This document shows, in pieces, positions 41,195 to 52,220 of a DNA stretch of 64,000 nucleotides (its first letter is position 1; each line of letters starts with the position of its first letter). Location: NCBI GenBank assembly GCA_019054805.1, contig JAHQIY010000006.1:6324001-6388000 (forward strand), read 5' to 3'. The notes below the pieces were generated by a model. The model did not search any database. It saw nothing but the letters and a program-made list of their open reading frames with translations, and was not told the DNA's origin. This DNA is from Brachionus manjavacas. Its lineage: Eukaryota > Rotifera > Eurotatoria > Ploima > Brachionidae. A program made the translations under genes and the position numbers.

Positions 41195-42960
41195 CTGTTA
41201 GCTATATCACCAAGTATCAGAGAAATGCAGCTAAGAAATACGATGTTGGACGTCTAGCTCATCCAAAACTCAAAACGGAATACAGCATAAAGCTTAAAAA
41301 GAGAATCCAAAAACTTTAACACAAAGAGTAGTCATATATACAGGCAAAATGGTCAAAAATTCGGGAAGCCTATTGTAAAACAGCAGAAGAGGTTCTCGGA
41401 TTTGTAAAATAACAAAGGAAAAGATGGATATCCGACGAGACATGGGCACTGATAGCTGAAAGAGGGGAAATCAAAGCGAAAATGCTTCAAGCAAAATCTG
41501 GTCGAATCCGCGAGAAATTAGAAACATTATATAGAATAAAGAACAGGCTTGTGAAAAAAGGAGCAAGGCGTGACAAGAGGATCTAAATTAACCAGTGTGC
41601 TAGCGAAGCAGAAGAAGCTAGCTCTAATGGAGACCTCATAAGCTACAGAAAATCACTAATTTGATATGTGGTTCTTCACAGAAAAGAACAACATTAGTGG
41701 AAGACAAAGAGGAAAGAGAGCAAGGGCAAAGATGGGTTGAGCACTTTAGAGAAGTTCTAAATAGACCAGAATCTAAAGAGTCTTTAACACCTGAACCTGC
41801 TAGCATTGACCTCGATATTGACACAGAAGTGCCAAGTCTGAAAGAAAAAAAAGCTGCGATAAAAGCTCTGAAGAAAGAAAGGCCTAGGGTATTGACGGAG
41901 TCGCAGCAGAAACGCTAGGATCACAATATGAACATTGCAAGACCTTTTAAGCAAAATATGGCGGCAGGAAATCATACCAGAGGACTGGTCAAAATGTCTA
42001 ATAGTCAACTCCCTAAGAAAGGTAACAAAATGATTTGTGACAATAGGAGAGGAATAACACTGCTACTAATAGCAAGCAAGGCGTTCTGCAGCATAATACT
42101 GGAAAGAATCAGGAACTACTTGGATATTATACTTAGAGAATAACAAGCAGGATTTAGAAGAGTTAGAGGATGCATAGACCAGATATTTACACTTGGGACT
42201 ATCATTGAACAAAGTCTGGAATGGAATAGCCCCGTGCATCTTAACTTCATTGACTTCAAGAAAGCCTTTGATAGCATGCACAGAGAAACCTTTTGGGCCA
42301 TATTAAAATGTTATGGCCTACCACAGGAGATAGTTAACTTGATAAAACTCCTCTACGAAAAATTCGAGTGGGTAAGCAAATTCACATACCAAGGTAGCAC
42401 AATCAGTTGGGAACACACAGAGACATTAAGAATAGACTTGCTAAAGCAAAGTGCCTTGGCTAGACTCAAACCAGCTACAGTAAGGAAACAAAACTTAAAC
42501 TTAAACTTATACAACAGTGAAGTAAAAGCAACACTGGTGTACGGAAGTGAATGTTGGGGGATGTGTGAATTTGACAGGAAAAGCCTTAACACCTTCCACA
42601 GGGGAAGCCTGCGGAGGATTCTCGGGATACACTGGCCTGAGACATTGTCGAATGCTGACTTTTAAAGAAGAACAAATTCAAAGTCATCAAGTCAGTGTAT
42701 TAAGAATAAAAGACTGCGATGGCTTGGACATGTACTTAGAATGAAAGAAACACGGACACCAAAAAGAGCCCTTCAATGGTCACCACAAGGGCGACGTAAG
42801 GTTGGAAGACCAGCAGTAACACGGAGGTCAACAATCACGAAAGAGCTCATCGTAATGGGAATGACATGGGGAGAAACAAGAGTAAAGGCAAATTATCGAC
42901 TTGAGTGGAAATCAAAAGGTATGACCCTTTGCTCCACAAGGAGTGGATAAGGAAAAAAAA
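41195..42960 (+). pseudogene. RTE-like LINE with internal deletion
   Basis: In order: KKYDVGRLAHPKLKTEYS, TAEEVLGFVK, RWISDETWALIAERGEIK, GQRWVEHFREVLNRPESK, RRGITLLLIASKAFCSIIL, LNFIDFKKAFDSMHRETFW and NLIKLLYEKFEWV. Then it jumps to FTYQGSTISWEHTETLRIDL, GSECWGMCEFDRKSL, RLRWLGHVLRMKE and GRRKVGRPAVTRRSTI. This is the RTE-clade order, but the RT core with GVRQGC and YADD is missing between about 42368 and 42380. Several frameshifts and stops are present, so it is dead. Confidence 0.85.
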
Positions 42961-44520
42961 ATCACCAAGGCTCACCATTGAAACGCGGGGAGACGCGTCT
43001 ACTGGCTTTTTTTATGTATTTTGGGTAATGTTTCTACTCGTTCTTGGACTTAATTGTCAAAAAAAAGTTCTTTTCATATAAAAAAGTGAAAAAAATAAGG
43101 TCCAAATTAAGACTTCTAGATATTGATTTGTATTAGAAACTAGTATAAAAATAAATTAAAAATATAAATATAAATATAAATTTAAATAAATTAAAAAGAG
43201 ATCTGTATTTAAAAAAAATGATTAAAATTTTTTTTTTTTGATTTCTGGAGAGGATCAAAGTAGAATAACAAAATTCCACTTTAAAACAGTTTATGATTTT
43301 ATTTAAAATTTTTCTTTATTATTCGTTTTAAATTCATTATAGTAGATAGATATTATTTTGAATAAAACTTTTTTTAAACAAAAAACTTGATTTAATTTAA
43401 TTTCCTTTATTTTTACTACTTGCTTTTTATAAACTGAGCACACCCCTGTATATCACTAAAAACAGAATAAAATTAGTCGGAGATAGGCAAACTATCTCAA
43501 TATCACAAATAAATTGGCCCATTTAAGCTTTTTTAATTTATATCTAAGGACTTTAATCAAAATTTTTACTTGAAAATAAAGAATTTTTTAAATCAAAAAT
43601 CATTTTTTTGTTCTTCGATCAAATTTTGAATTTTTAAAAACAACATTTTTTTAATGACTATTTCATATAAAAATATTTCATCTTCTGTTTTAATTTGATT
43701 TTAATAAAAAATTTTATCTATCTAAGTTAATCATTAATTCTAGAGATTTGAATCCAATTATTTTCAATGCTCCAACTAACTTTATTGTTTTCTTTACCCA
43801 AAGTGTGCATTAAAGAAATTTAGTTTGATAATCGATCAAAGCTATAAACTGAAAATGGCTGATAAGGTGAAATAATAAATTAATCCAAGATTACAAGCAA
43901 ATATTTTGTTTTAATTAAAGTAAAATAGGCTGACATTGTTGATAAGGGGCCTATTTTTGATCAGTACGATCTCAATTTTTTTTTAAATTGCAATTAAACT
44001 TAAATTAATTCGCTGTTTATGATAGTGAAAATTAATAAGTTTTCAAACAAAAAAAAGTTTTTTTTTATAACTTCTTCTTTCCGAGTTTCTTTCGCAAATT
44101 TTATAGTTCTAAAGTTTTATGGCAATTTTATGCAAATAGCAATAAATAGTGAAGCTAATTTTAAATTGCTTTTGTCTTATCAGCTTTAATATAAATTTCG
44201 AGTAGAAACCACCAAAAAATAAAATAAAATTTTTAATTTAGGCTTTTATTTGCAAGTTCTTGCTCGATTAAAATGAATTAATCAGCTAGAAGTTGTTTGG
44301 TATCTAACTTTTGCTTAGCAAAAAAACTTAGCTAATTAGTTTGATTTTGAAAAAAAAGCATAGCCCCACCATTGTTCTGGGAGATATTAATCAAAGATAA
44401 AATCTCGTGAAATTCAGTTTAATCTGTAGATTTAGGATATCTTATCTGTCATATTATGCTGAATTTTTCGATTTTTTTATCTTAATATATTCATCCGTTC
44501 CGCTTCATGTAGCACTCGGG
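42961..44520. other. AT-rich gap upstream of the cysteine-rich gene
   Basis: Apart from a short GC-rich inverted word (GCGGGGAGACGCG near 42990) nothing is recognised. No coding frame of interest. Confidence 0.4.
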
Positions 44521-44530
44521 CCTATTTAAA
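44521..44530 (+). promoter_or_regulatory. possible TATA box
   Basis: CCTATTTAAA lies about 35 nt before the start codon of the cysteine-rich gene, in a locally more mixed sequence (CGCTTCATGTAGCACTCGGG just upstream). The spacing implies a very short 5' UTR, so the true element could differ. Confidence 0.3.
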
Positions 44531-44559
44531 GTCCGAGTGAGTCCTCCAAATATTCAGAG

Positions 44560-44997
44560 ATGATAGATTCGAAATTTTTTTTATTCTTAGCTTTTTTAAT
44601 TCATTTTAGCAATGGATTTGTCAAACGTGGTCTCATTGGCGAAAGATGTCTGACTGACTCCAATTGCAGAAGTTCCGAGTACTGCAATCACAATTTTTTG
44701 AATCCGTTTGGTGAGTGTGTTCAAGGAGACATAGAAGGTAAGAGTTGCCTCATGGACAGATATTGTGCTTCAAAAAAGTGCAGCTTTTTCAAATGCAAAA
44801 AGCAAATTTTGGTCAAAGATGGCCCGTGCAAAAGATCTGCCGATTGTTTGGACAGCCAATTTTGTGATGATATAAAAGAAAGAGATTTAAGACAATGCTT
44901 TGATAGAAAGTGTACCGGCTCTTGTAGAAAGGACTCTCAATGCATGAGCGATAAATGCCATTTTTTTACCTGTACTAGAGATACCAAGAGATGTTAA
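44560..44997 (+). CDS. small secreted cysteine-rich protein
   Basis: A single-exon frame of 145 residues from an ATG at 44560. A signal peptide (MIDSKFFLFLAFLIHFSNG) is followed by 126 residues with about 22 cysteines and no transmembrane segment. Cys-rich units recur with the pattern C-x5-C-x4-[YF]-C (GERCLTDSNCRSSEYC, DGPCKRSADCLDSQFC). Between them sit shorter units ending in C-[SH]-FF-x-C (KKCSFFKCKK, DKCHFFTCTR). The arrangement is loosely like Dickkopf or EB-type cysteine modules, but I cannot name the family. Likely extracellular: structural, defence or signalling. AATAAA at 45005-45010 gives a compact 3' end. Confidence 0.75.
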   Translation: MIDSKFFLFLAFLIHFSNGFVKRGLIGERCLTDSNCRSSEYCNHNFLNPFGECVQGDIEGKSCLMDRYCASKKCSFFKCKKQILVKDGPCKRSADCLDSQFCDDIKERDLRQCFDRKCTGSCRKDSQCMSDKCHFFTCTRDTKRC

Positions 44998-45010
44998 AAA
45001 GTTTAATAAA

Positions 45011-45754
45011 GTTTGTTTGGTCAGAGTTTTTTAAATTTTTTTCTTCAACACCCCAAACCATTAGTTTATCTAAATAAGGCAATTTTTATGTCGTTTTAAC
45101 CCGAAAAAAAAAAGTGAAAAAATTAAGACTTATAAATTTATGGATGGGTATATTATTATAGTCAAATTTTTCAAAAGAATGTCAAATTTAAAAAATTATT
45201 TTGTCAAATTTTATTCGATCATTTTATTTCTTGAATTTGTGGAAAAAATTTGTCCTTAAAATTATAAATTCCCAGGAAAAAATTTATTCTAATTCTTCAT
45301 TATAGCTTTTCGTTTTTTAGTATTTTAAAATCTCTCTTAAAAAAATGGAAATTTTTCTTATTAAATTGTGCTAGAAAGTCACTTTGATCGTTTGCAAAAG
45401 ATTTGAAAAAAATAATTTTTGATAGTTTTAATTCAAAGAAAGAAAAAGATACTAAAACAAAATTGAAATTAGTTCCCGCTTCTAGTCTTTAAACTAGATA
45501 AGGTTTTTGTTGCAAACTTTGAATATATATGTAAATGTAAATGATTCTGAGCTCCAATCTTTCCGCATTCTTTTCACCACTCGCAGACTTATATAACTAA
45601 TGAAGAACTTTTTTTACTTCGTTATCGTCAAATCAACCGATAAATAAAAGCCAAGCTAAGGCTCACCTTCTTGTCAAAATTAGTCGTTCCTCGAAATCAT
45701 TTGATGAGTACTCTGACTCATGTTTTGTTTTGCAAATACATTTGGACAAAATAA
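45011..45754. other. AT-rich gap with GTCAAATTT repeats
   Basis: At 45160-45235 the word GTCAAATTT occurs three times with A/T spacers, which could be a left arm of a keyword-arm element. No coding core follows directly. Nothing else recognised. Confidence 0.35.
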
Positions 45755-46510
45755 ATGGCTCGCTATTTAAGTTAAATAGAAATCTTTTTTTAATAAATAG
45801 AAGCAATTTTTTTTTAAATAGAAATAATCTTTTTTTAACAAATTTATGCAACAAATAAACAAAAAAATTCTTTCCTAAAAAATTTATTTTTGCAAGCAAA
45901 CATTTTTTTTTCTATATATACAAATTAATTGTTTGATAAATCAGCTTACTTGGACTTTAAATAAATTTAAATTTTAAATAAACAAAAATATATTTTGACA
46001 ATGTTTGATGATGATTCGCAATCTTACTAGCCAAACGACAGCTAATCGCGTGCTTAATGGTCAAATTAAATATTCGGTCAGTATAAATCCAAAATTTTGT
46101 ACATGTCCATATTTTTTGGAATACGGTATTTGCAAACATTTTATCTCACTTTGCAAGCTTTTGAATCTTCATTTTGACGAAAATGTTCGAGAATTTGTTC
46201 AAGTAAAAAAGAGATGTAGACCACCTAAATCTAATAATGGGGCATTGAATAAGAATTAATGTAAAATTATAAATATAAAAAAATCTATTTAAATGAGAAT
46301 TATTTTTATTTAACTTACGAAAAATTCAATTTAGAAAAAAATTAAACTATTTATTTTTAAATTAATTTCTTTATAAAAAAAAACTATTTGTTTAATAAAA
46401 AATAAATGTATTTAATTTGTTATATTTTTTTGTTAAAGACTTATTTAACTATTTAGAAAAAAATAAAATCTTTTTAATAAAAAATTTTAGCTATTTAAGT
46501 TAAATGTTAT
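45755..46510 (+). mobile_element. MULE-like element remnant with AAATAG arms
   Basis: The left arm repeats AAATAGAA (45770-45830) and the right arm repeats its reverse, AACTATTT or AGCTATTT (46340-46500), with T/A-run spacers. The outermost words (CTATTTAAGTTAAAT) occur at both ends. The core carries a SWIM-type C-terminus at 46005-46259. Confidence 0.5.
46005..46259 (+). pseudogene. SWIM zinc-finger C-terminus of a MULE protein
   Basis: The frame reads QIKYSVSINPKFCTCPYFL then YGICKHFISLCKLLNL and VQVKKRCRPPKSNNGAL. C-T-C followed by C-K-H is the SWIM zinc-binding pattern, and the basic tail matches the other MULE copies. The upstream part of the protein is absent. Confidence 0.65.
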
Positions 46511-46529
46511 TTCAAAATAAATTGGAAAA

Positions 46530-46791
46530 ACAGCACTTGTACTTGCAAAGCTTATCGGTGTGTGCACAAAAACTATATTTGTGCACACACCGTTGGCCTT
46601 GCTTCCCGGTACAATTTAGTTGAAATTCCTCCTGCTGCCAGAACCATACCAATTGGCCAAAAACGCAAAAGAGGAAGGCCGAAAGCAACCAAAGTGATTT
46701 TCCGGACCAACAAGAAAATCATTTAGTTTCAAATGCTGCTGCTGCCACTTCGACTAAACGTGGCCGAGGTCGACCAAAAAAACAAATTTAA
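46530..46791 (+). pseudogene. SWIM/AT-hook C-terminus of a second MULE protein
   Basis: The frame STCTCKAYRCVHKNYICAH then EIPPAARTIPIGQKRKRGRP is the SWIM pattern followed by an AT-hook. A frameshift then leads into STKRGRGRPKKQI and a stop at 46791, a second AT-hook. It differs in sequence from the copy at 46005-46259, so this is another element. It is followed at 46850-47095 by a right-type arm repeating AATTTGTCAT or TTTGTCA. Confidence 0.65.
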
Positions 46792-47138
46792 ATGCTTTGA
46801 GTTTTCTTTTTTCTTTAATTTTTTAATTTTCATTTGAGTTTTTTTTTTGTTTTCGTAATAAATAAATTTGTCATTGGTTTCAATAATTTTGCACCCCTTT
46901 TTTTTAAATATTTGTCATTATTTTATTCCTACTTTTTGTCATAAAAAAAAATGTTTAGCTTCTATAATTTTGTTATCCTTTTTATTTTTATATTGTCAGT
47001 TAATAAAAGAAAAATTTGTCAAATACTTTCTATAAATTTGTCATATGAATAAAATATAAGCGTAATAAAAATGACATTCTTTCTATTAGGGTTTATTTAA
47101 CTAAATTTTTTAAAGTAAATTCATTAAAATGAGAATTT

Positions 47139-47471
47139 CCCAGTCAAGCTAAAATCGATGACTTCATGGATGTTTCATCTATGAATCATCTCATTTTTTT
47201 ATGCATTAAAAATGTTTTTGGATTAAAACCAGGAAATTTTCATCTTTATCTCTTCAGAACATAAAAAATGACCCAATCATGAAAAACTTAAATATTGCCT
47301 AAAAACTCGTAAAAAAAAATGAGAAAAAAATAGCGAAAAAAAATTTTAATCGATTATTTCCGATGAAATATACTTATTTTCATCAGTGAATCTAGATTAA
47401 ATGGTTCCTAACTGATTAATGATTCATCTATCAATTTTCATCGATTAATCATCGTTTTCTTTGTGACTGGG
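47139..47471. mobile_element. MITE with CCCAGTCA termini
   Basis: The left end CCCAGTCAAGCTAAAATCGA and the reverse complement of the right end CCCAGTCACAAAGAAAACGA agree at the tips and again at AAAA-CGATGA. The interior carries repeated GATGAATC/GATTCATC words on both strands. No clear target duplication. Confidence 0.5.
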
Positions 47472-47849
47472 GTTTAATTATCTGTAAATTATAATTACAG
47501 ATAATAAAACATCAATTTAAATATTTCTAAATTCTAAATAAAAAATTAATATTATATATTAGTTTAGAAAATCTTGAATAATTTGCAAAAATTAAAAAAA
47601 ATCTTTATTTTAAGAATTTATTAATTGCGCTTTTAAATTAATACACTTATTTAAAAAAAAATCAGAACAATTTTTATTTATTTTTTTATATTTTCAACAT
47701 TCAAATAAAGACTCGAATTGAATTGAATTATGATTAAATGTGAATTCAAATTCAATTATTTTTCTGGGTTTAGTTACTCAAATGAAAAATTTGTTTAAAT
47801 CCATATCTAAATTTAAAAATTAATTTAATTATTCAATAATAATAAGAGT

Positions 47850-48290
47850 TTATTTTAACAATAATAATAATATGGGTTTATAATAACAATAAGAGTTTAT
47901 TTCTTCGGAGACGAAGTTAGGGACGAGATTGCATCGCGCCACACGGTCCTTTGCGTTGTCCACTGGCCATTCTTGATTTATTTGGTCTCTATACCTTCTG
48001 ACGTGTCCAGCACATGACCTGTACCTCCTCACTATGTTCTTCAGCGGTGCCGAATTCGCTCTTTGGTAGAGCTTAGCGCTTGTCAAGCTCACTTGCCTGG
48101 GGCCCGCTAGCTGCTGCAATCTCTTGAGGTGGAAACGGTTGAGTTTGGCATAATCATCATCGATGCAAGTTCATATCGTCTGCGTAAACTACAAAGCTGA
48201 CATTTAAACGATTGTATCAAGTCCCAATATTTTTGGATAAGAATTTCTCATTTAAATCATTTATAAAGATGGTGAACAAGAATGGGAACT
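47850..48290 (-). pseudogene. non-LTR retrotransposon RT fragment
   Basis: Minus strand from about 48290: FLFTIFINDLNEKFLSKN, a stop, NRLNVSFVVYADDMNL (YADD box). After a deletion follow AKLYQRANSAPLKNIVRRYR then SCAGHVRRYRDQINQEWP. 'lfv.fiNDL', 'YADD' and the 'L.ra....l...v...R....GHv.R' end block are LINE ORF2 features. Most of the RT palm and thumb is missing. Confidence 0.55.
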
Positions 48291-48385
48291 TTTTAATAGT
48301 TTTATTTAATAACTGCTATTTTGACTAAGATCCCTGAACTTTGCAGTACCTGTCTTAAAAACATACAAGCCGATCCGAAAAAAGA

Positions 48386-49972
48386 CCTGTTCGGGTACCG
48401 GTTTCGGTTTTTACCAGTACACGTACCCGTATCCGAAATACACATTAATCTCGGGTAATTCAAACTGGAAAAATTTTAAATTTCATGAAAAGAACTAAAA
48501 TTTTTGTTTAGTTTAATTTAAGTTGAGAATGGTACTTTAATTTTTTTTCAAAAATAAAAAAATAAAAAATCTTTTTTGTCAAAGTTAGTTTAACAATTTT
48601 TTTTTTCTTTTCCTAAAACAAAATAATTGTAACAAAATAATAATAAAACATTAAAATTTCTCATATTAAAATTCCAAGACAAACTCGCAATTTTATCCGT
48701 CGAAATACGACTTCGAAATTACCATGTTCCTTAGCTTATCAACCCGAGTTAATCATGGTAATATTCGAAAATATAATAATGGGATATTAAGTGGTTTAAA
48801 ATACTTTTAAATATTAATAGAACTAGAATTTTTCTTTATCTTCATTTTCTTTTTAAATATATTATAAAGCTAACATTCAATAAAAAATGTAAGCTTAAAT
48901 GTGAATATGGCACAAGATGGTCCTCTGCTTATTTATTGTTGGAATCAATTTATAAAACTCACGAAAAGGAAGTGTTTGCCAATGATAATCTTTGTCCTGT
49001 TTCAAAAGAAACAATCATCTTTTTCCTAAAGATAACGAAGAAACAAAACCTTTTGTATACTTTTTCGATTTGACTCAAAAAAACTGACTGGATAATTGGC
49101 GACTTAATACCTGGTCTAATTCTAATCTTATATGGAATACTTTAAGCTATAAATGAAACATGGAAAAAAAAAACTTAACGAAGATTTTAATAAATCATTA
49201 AAATCAAAGTTTGAATTTTAACTCAGCTCAAAGATTTATTTGACAGCAGCTTTGTTGAATTCGTCAAAATTAGAATTATGGTATGAAGAGCCTTATTGAG
49301 AAGAATTTAGAGCCAAAGCAGTTGAAGTTTGGCACAAACTGCTTTATTTTTAATGGATGAAAAACAAGAATCGAATCAGCCTCGGACTAGTTAATCTAAA
49401 TCTACTCCAAGGCCATATCATTTACATGATAATGTAGCTTTTAGAAATTTAGTTAAAGTCCAAGTCTTATCAGACTCAGGTCGATGTTTCACGACCCAAT
49501 AAATTACACGAAATAATGTCTGAATGTTCTTCTTTTTTAGATTTTATTTGTGAAGCTACAAATAGACAAAATTCAACCCAAGCTAAAAGTATCCAAGTTT
49601 GGCTAAAGTTTCAATTAAAGCCTTCTTAATACCAACATCAAGTGATTACATATAAAGATTTTTCGGAATTTGTGGTCTAGTTTGTGATAAGAGATTAATA
49701 AACATGCTTACCGAAACACTATTTGAAAGAGAATGTTAAGAGTAAATAAGAATTGAATTTAGACTTAAATCAAATTAGAAAATTTAAACTAAAAAAAATT
49801 GAAATTTATTTTTTATTTAAAATTTTTAGTCTCTCAAGAAAATAAAATATAAAAAAATCATAATTTACTAAAATTTAAAATTTTTCCTGTTTGAAAAACT
49901 CGAAAATTACGTGTATTTCGGATACGGGTTCGTGCACTGGTAAAAACCGAGACCCGTACCCGAACAGGATAC
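48386..49972 (+). mobile_element. hAT superfamily element with decayed transposase
   Basis: Terminal inverted repeats: CCTGTTCGGGTACCGG at the left and CCTGTTCGGGTACGGG at the right, followed on both sides by CGGTTTTTACCAGT and CCCGTATCCGAAATACAC. The interior (+) encodes KCEYGTRWSSAYLLLES at 48888-48980, the hAT 'tRWnS.y.ml.R' block. Later come LTSAALLNSSKLELW and, at 49660-49740, FGICGLVCDKR with INMLTETLF, the hAT C-terminal dimerisation motif. Stops and frameshifts show it is inactive. Confidence 0.75.
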
Positions 49973-50214
49973 CACTAGATAGATCTTGAAATTTTCTTGC
50001 CTTTGGCCATTACAGATCAAAAAAGGTCAAAGATTCGAAAAGTTATGCACATGGGAAACTTGCAAGTGATTACCAGTCACTTAGTTTTCAAGTCACTGGA
50101 TTTAAAATTTTTTTTTTTTAAACATCTAATAAAAGAATTGATGAATACTAAAAATATAAAGCTTTATTTAATTTTATTACATAACAAAAATACAAGTCCA
50201 TTGTATTTTCACAG
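49973..50214. other. 3' flank of DNAJC27
   Basis: Contains TTTATT at 50163-50168, an AATAAA polyadenylation signal on the minus strand about 50 nt beyond the DNAJC27 stop. Nothing else seen. Confidence 0.4.
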
Positions 50215-51009
50215 TTAGGAAAAGTTTCTCATCAGATCGGTTTTGGCGTTCATAAGAATCTTAAAAGCTTCAGTACTATCAGGATGAATATTTTTATCCG
50301 GATGCAAAAGTTTAGCCAGCCTTCTAAATGAATTGTTGATCTCTTCTTTGCTGCAGCCCATTTTTAGACCCAAGCGCTCAAAGTTGTCTTTGGAGTTTTT
50401 CAATCGTTGAATGGCCTCTATTTGGTCTTTGTTCAAAATTGTGTTTGTCTGCTTAATTTTGCCGCCATTCTCAAAAGTGTTCACGATTTCAGTGAGAAGA
50501 GTTTCGAACATTTCATTGATGCCAGCGCCAGAACTGGCCGAAGTCTCAAAATAGTGAAAGCCTTTGGACAAAGCCCAAATTCTGGCGTCTCCCTCATCAA
50601 CAACTCTCTTTCCTCTGTCTATTTTGTTTCCGCAAACAACAAAAACAATATTTTCAATGGAATCACTGTTAGCTTTTAACTCTTGTTTTATTTCGCTAAT
50701 CCAATTTTCCAAGTTTTCGAAGCTTTTTTTGTCGGTGACGTCAAACACTAGAATAGCACCTTGGGTGTCTTTGTAAAATTCGTTTCTTATTTGGTCAAAA
50801 AGTGCATGGCCCGACATGTCGAATATGTTTACCTTGAGCTCGAGGTTGTTCAGATTAACTTTGGTCACACCATAGTCGATGCCAATTGTTTGCAGGTATT
50901 TCGGAACAAACCGCTTTTCGCAATACCTTTTTATAATACAGCTCTTTCCGACTTCGCTGTTGCCAATACTTATGATTTTGAGTCGCAGAGACTTTTTCAC
51001 TTTGGACAT
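50215..51009 (-). CDS. DNAJC27: DNAJC27 (RBJ): Rab-like GTPase with C-terminal J domain
   Basis: A single-exon frame of 264 residues, close to the vertebrate length of 273. GTPase motifs: G1 GNSEVGKS (16-23), TIGIDYGVTK switch I region, G3 DMSGH (64-68) with His where Ras has Gln61, G4 NKID (128-131), G5 ETSA (155-158). A linker with GGKIKQTN follows, then a J domain with HPD at 236-238 and end RNFS. Nearly every block (IKRYCEKRF, RNEFYKDTQG, RRLAKLLHPDK) matches the animal DNAJC27 family. No C-terminal prenylation cysteines, as known for the family, which has been linked to ERK signalling and nuclear retention. The G3 His suggests low intrinsic GTPase activity, by analogy. Intron absence contrasts with the short-intron genes nearby. 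Confidence 0.95.
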   Translation of the reverse strand: MSKVKKSLRLKIISIGNSEVGKSCIIKRYCEKRFVPKYLQTIGIDYGVTKVNLNNLELKVNIFDMSGHALFDQIRNEFYKDTQGAILVFDVTDKKSFENLENWISEIKQELKANSDSIENIVFVVCGNKIDRGKRVVDEGDARIWALSKGFHYFETSASSGAGINEMFETLLTEIVNTFENGGKIKQTNTILNKDQIEAIQRLKNSKDNFERLGLKMGCSKEEINNSFRRLAKLLHPDKNIHPDSTEAFKILMNAKTDLMRNFS

Positions 51010-51341
51010 TTCGTTCTTTGGTGACTTAACATTTATAGTGAGTGAAATAGAAGAGGCGAATTTCGAGAATATGCATTAAGTATTAACCACTATTGTCATG
51101 GTTACTAAAATATGCATGATTTGTTTATTGGATTAACTACAACTTCTAAGGATAATGTTTGTTGAATGCGATTTTGATTGTGATGAAAGCGATGGTTAAG
51201 TGTGAACGAAAATTCCAAGTTGACTCTTTTGCTGACGATTTGGTCACATTCGAACAAATGCTTAAAAGAATTAGAAAAATGGCTCTTCAAGCAGAGGATG
51301 AAAGTTCTTCTTTCTTTCCTGAATTTTTCAATACTTAAACA

Positions 51342-51561
51342 CAGAGCTGTTTTTAAGTCACAAGTCAAGTCAATGGCTTAATTTTTTTTTTTTTTCAAGT
51401 CAAGTTAATAATTTTTTTTTGTAGACGGCTTTAAATTTTTCATTTATTTTATCGAACTCCTATTTAATATAATTTTAAATGAATAAATAAATAGAAAAAA
51501 ATTCAAATCAAAGTTTGTTAAAAAAACTTTGACTTTAAACTGTGACTTAAAAACAAGTCTG
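51342..51561. mobile_element. hAT-type MITE with perfect 8-bp target duplication
   Basis: Left end CAGAGCTGTTTTTAAGTCAC and reverse complement of right end CAGACTTGTTTTTAAGTCAC. CTTAAACA flanks both sides exactly (51334-51341 and 51562-51569), the 8-bp duplication expected of hAT. Interior AAGTCAAGTC words match the elements at 12208-12557 and 55039-55148, so they form one family. Confidence 0.85.
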
Positions 51562-51659
51562 CTTAAACATGGTGCTACTGTTATTACTTTTTTAATTTGT
51601 CGATTTCAATTGTCTTTTATATTATATTTTAAGTTATTTTACTTTTATTTTACGGGTCT

Positions 51660-52220
51660 ACCTTTTCAACACAATAAAATAAACATTTAACACAATTTCA
51701 AAACGCTCAGCACAAAATGATTTCTTCTCAACACAAAAATTAAAATTTGAAAAAAATTACTTTTAGCACAAAAATCAAAAATAAAATTTTCACTAAATTG
51801 ATTTCACTAAATCAGGATATTTAGCACATTTATTGGCATTAAAAGAACTGATTAAAAAAAGGACAAATTTGTCAATAAGCCTAAAAGAGGAAGAGCAAAA
51901 AATGCGGAAACTGGTTTTCTAGAGACTAATTTTTTTTAAATTTCTTTTCTTTAAGCTTCCAAATTTACTTTATTTACCTAACTTCCACTTAAAAATATCA
52001 TTAAATAAAATTTAAAATTAAAAAAAAAATTATTTTATTGTAAATATTTTTGTGTTGAAAAAAAAATTTCCTTTAAGAATTATTTTCAAACACAATTTTT
52101 TTGTGTTAAATGTTTTTTTTTTTTAGATAATTTTTTGTGCTGAGAAGAAATCGAATTGTGTTGAATGTTTTTTTCATTGTGCTAATCAGAAATTGATTGT
52201 GCTGAAATAATATTCCCTTT
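51660..52220 (+). mobile_element. MULE-like element remnant with AACACAA arms
   Basis: The left arm repeats TCAACACAA, TTAACACAA, TCAGCACAA and TTAGCACAA; the right arm repeats the reverse (TTGTGTT, TTGTGCT), all separated by A/T runs. The core at 51860-51950 reads KFVNKPKRGRAKNAETGF, the KRGR basic end of a SWIM-type MULE protein. It interrupts a LINE 3' UTR. Confidence 0.6.

Noticed and set aside
51105-51368. Minus-strand 87-codon frame downstream of a methionine
   Set aside because: The plus strand there encodes a decayed LINE FADD block; the minus frame has no domain and no gene context.
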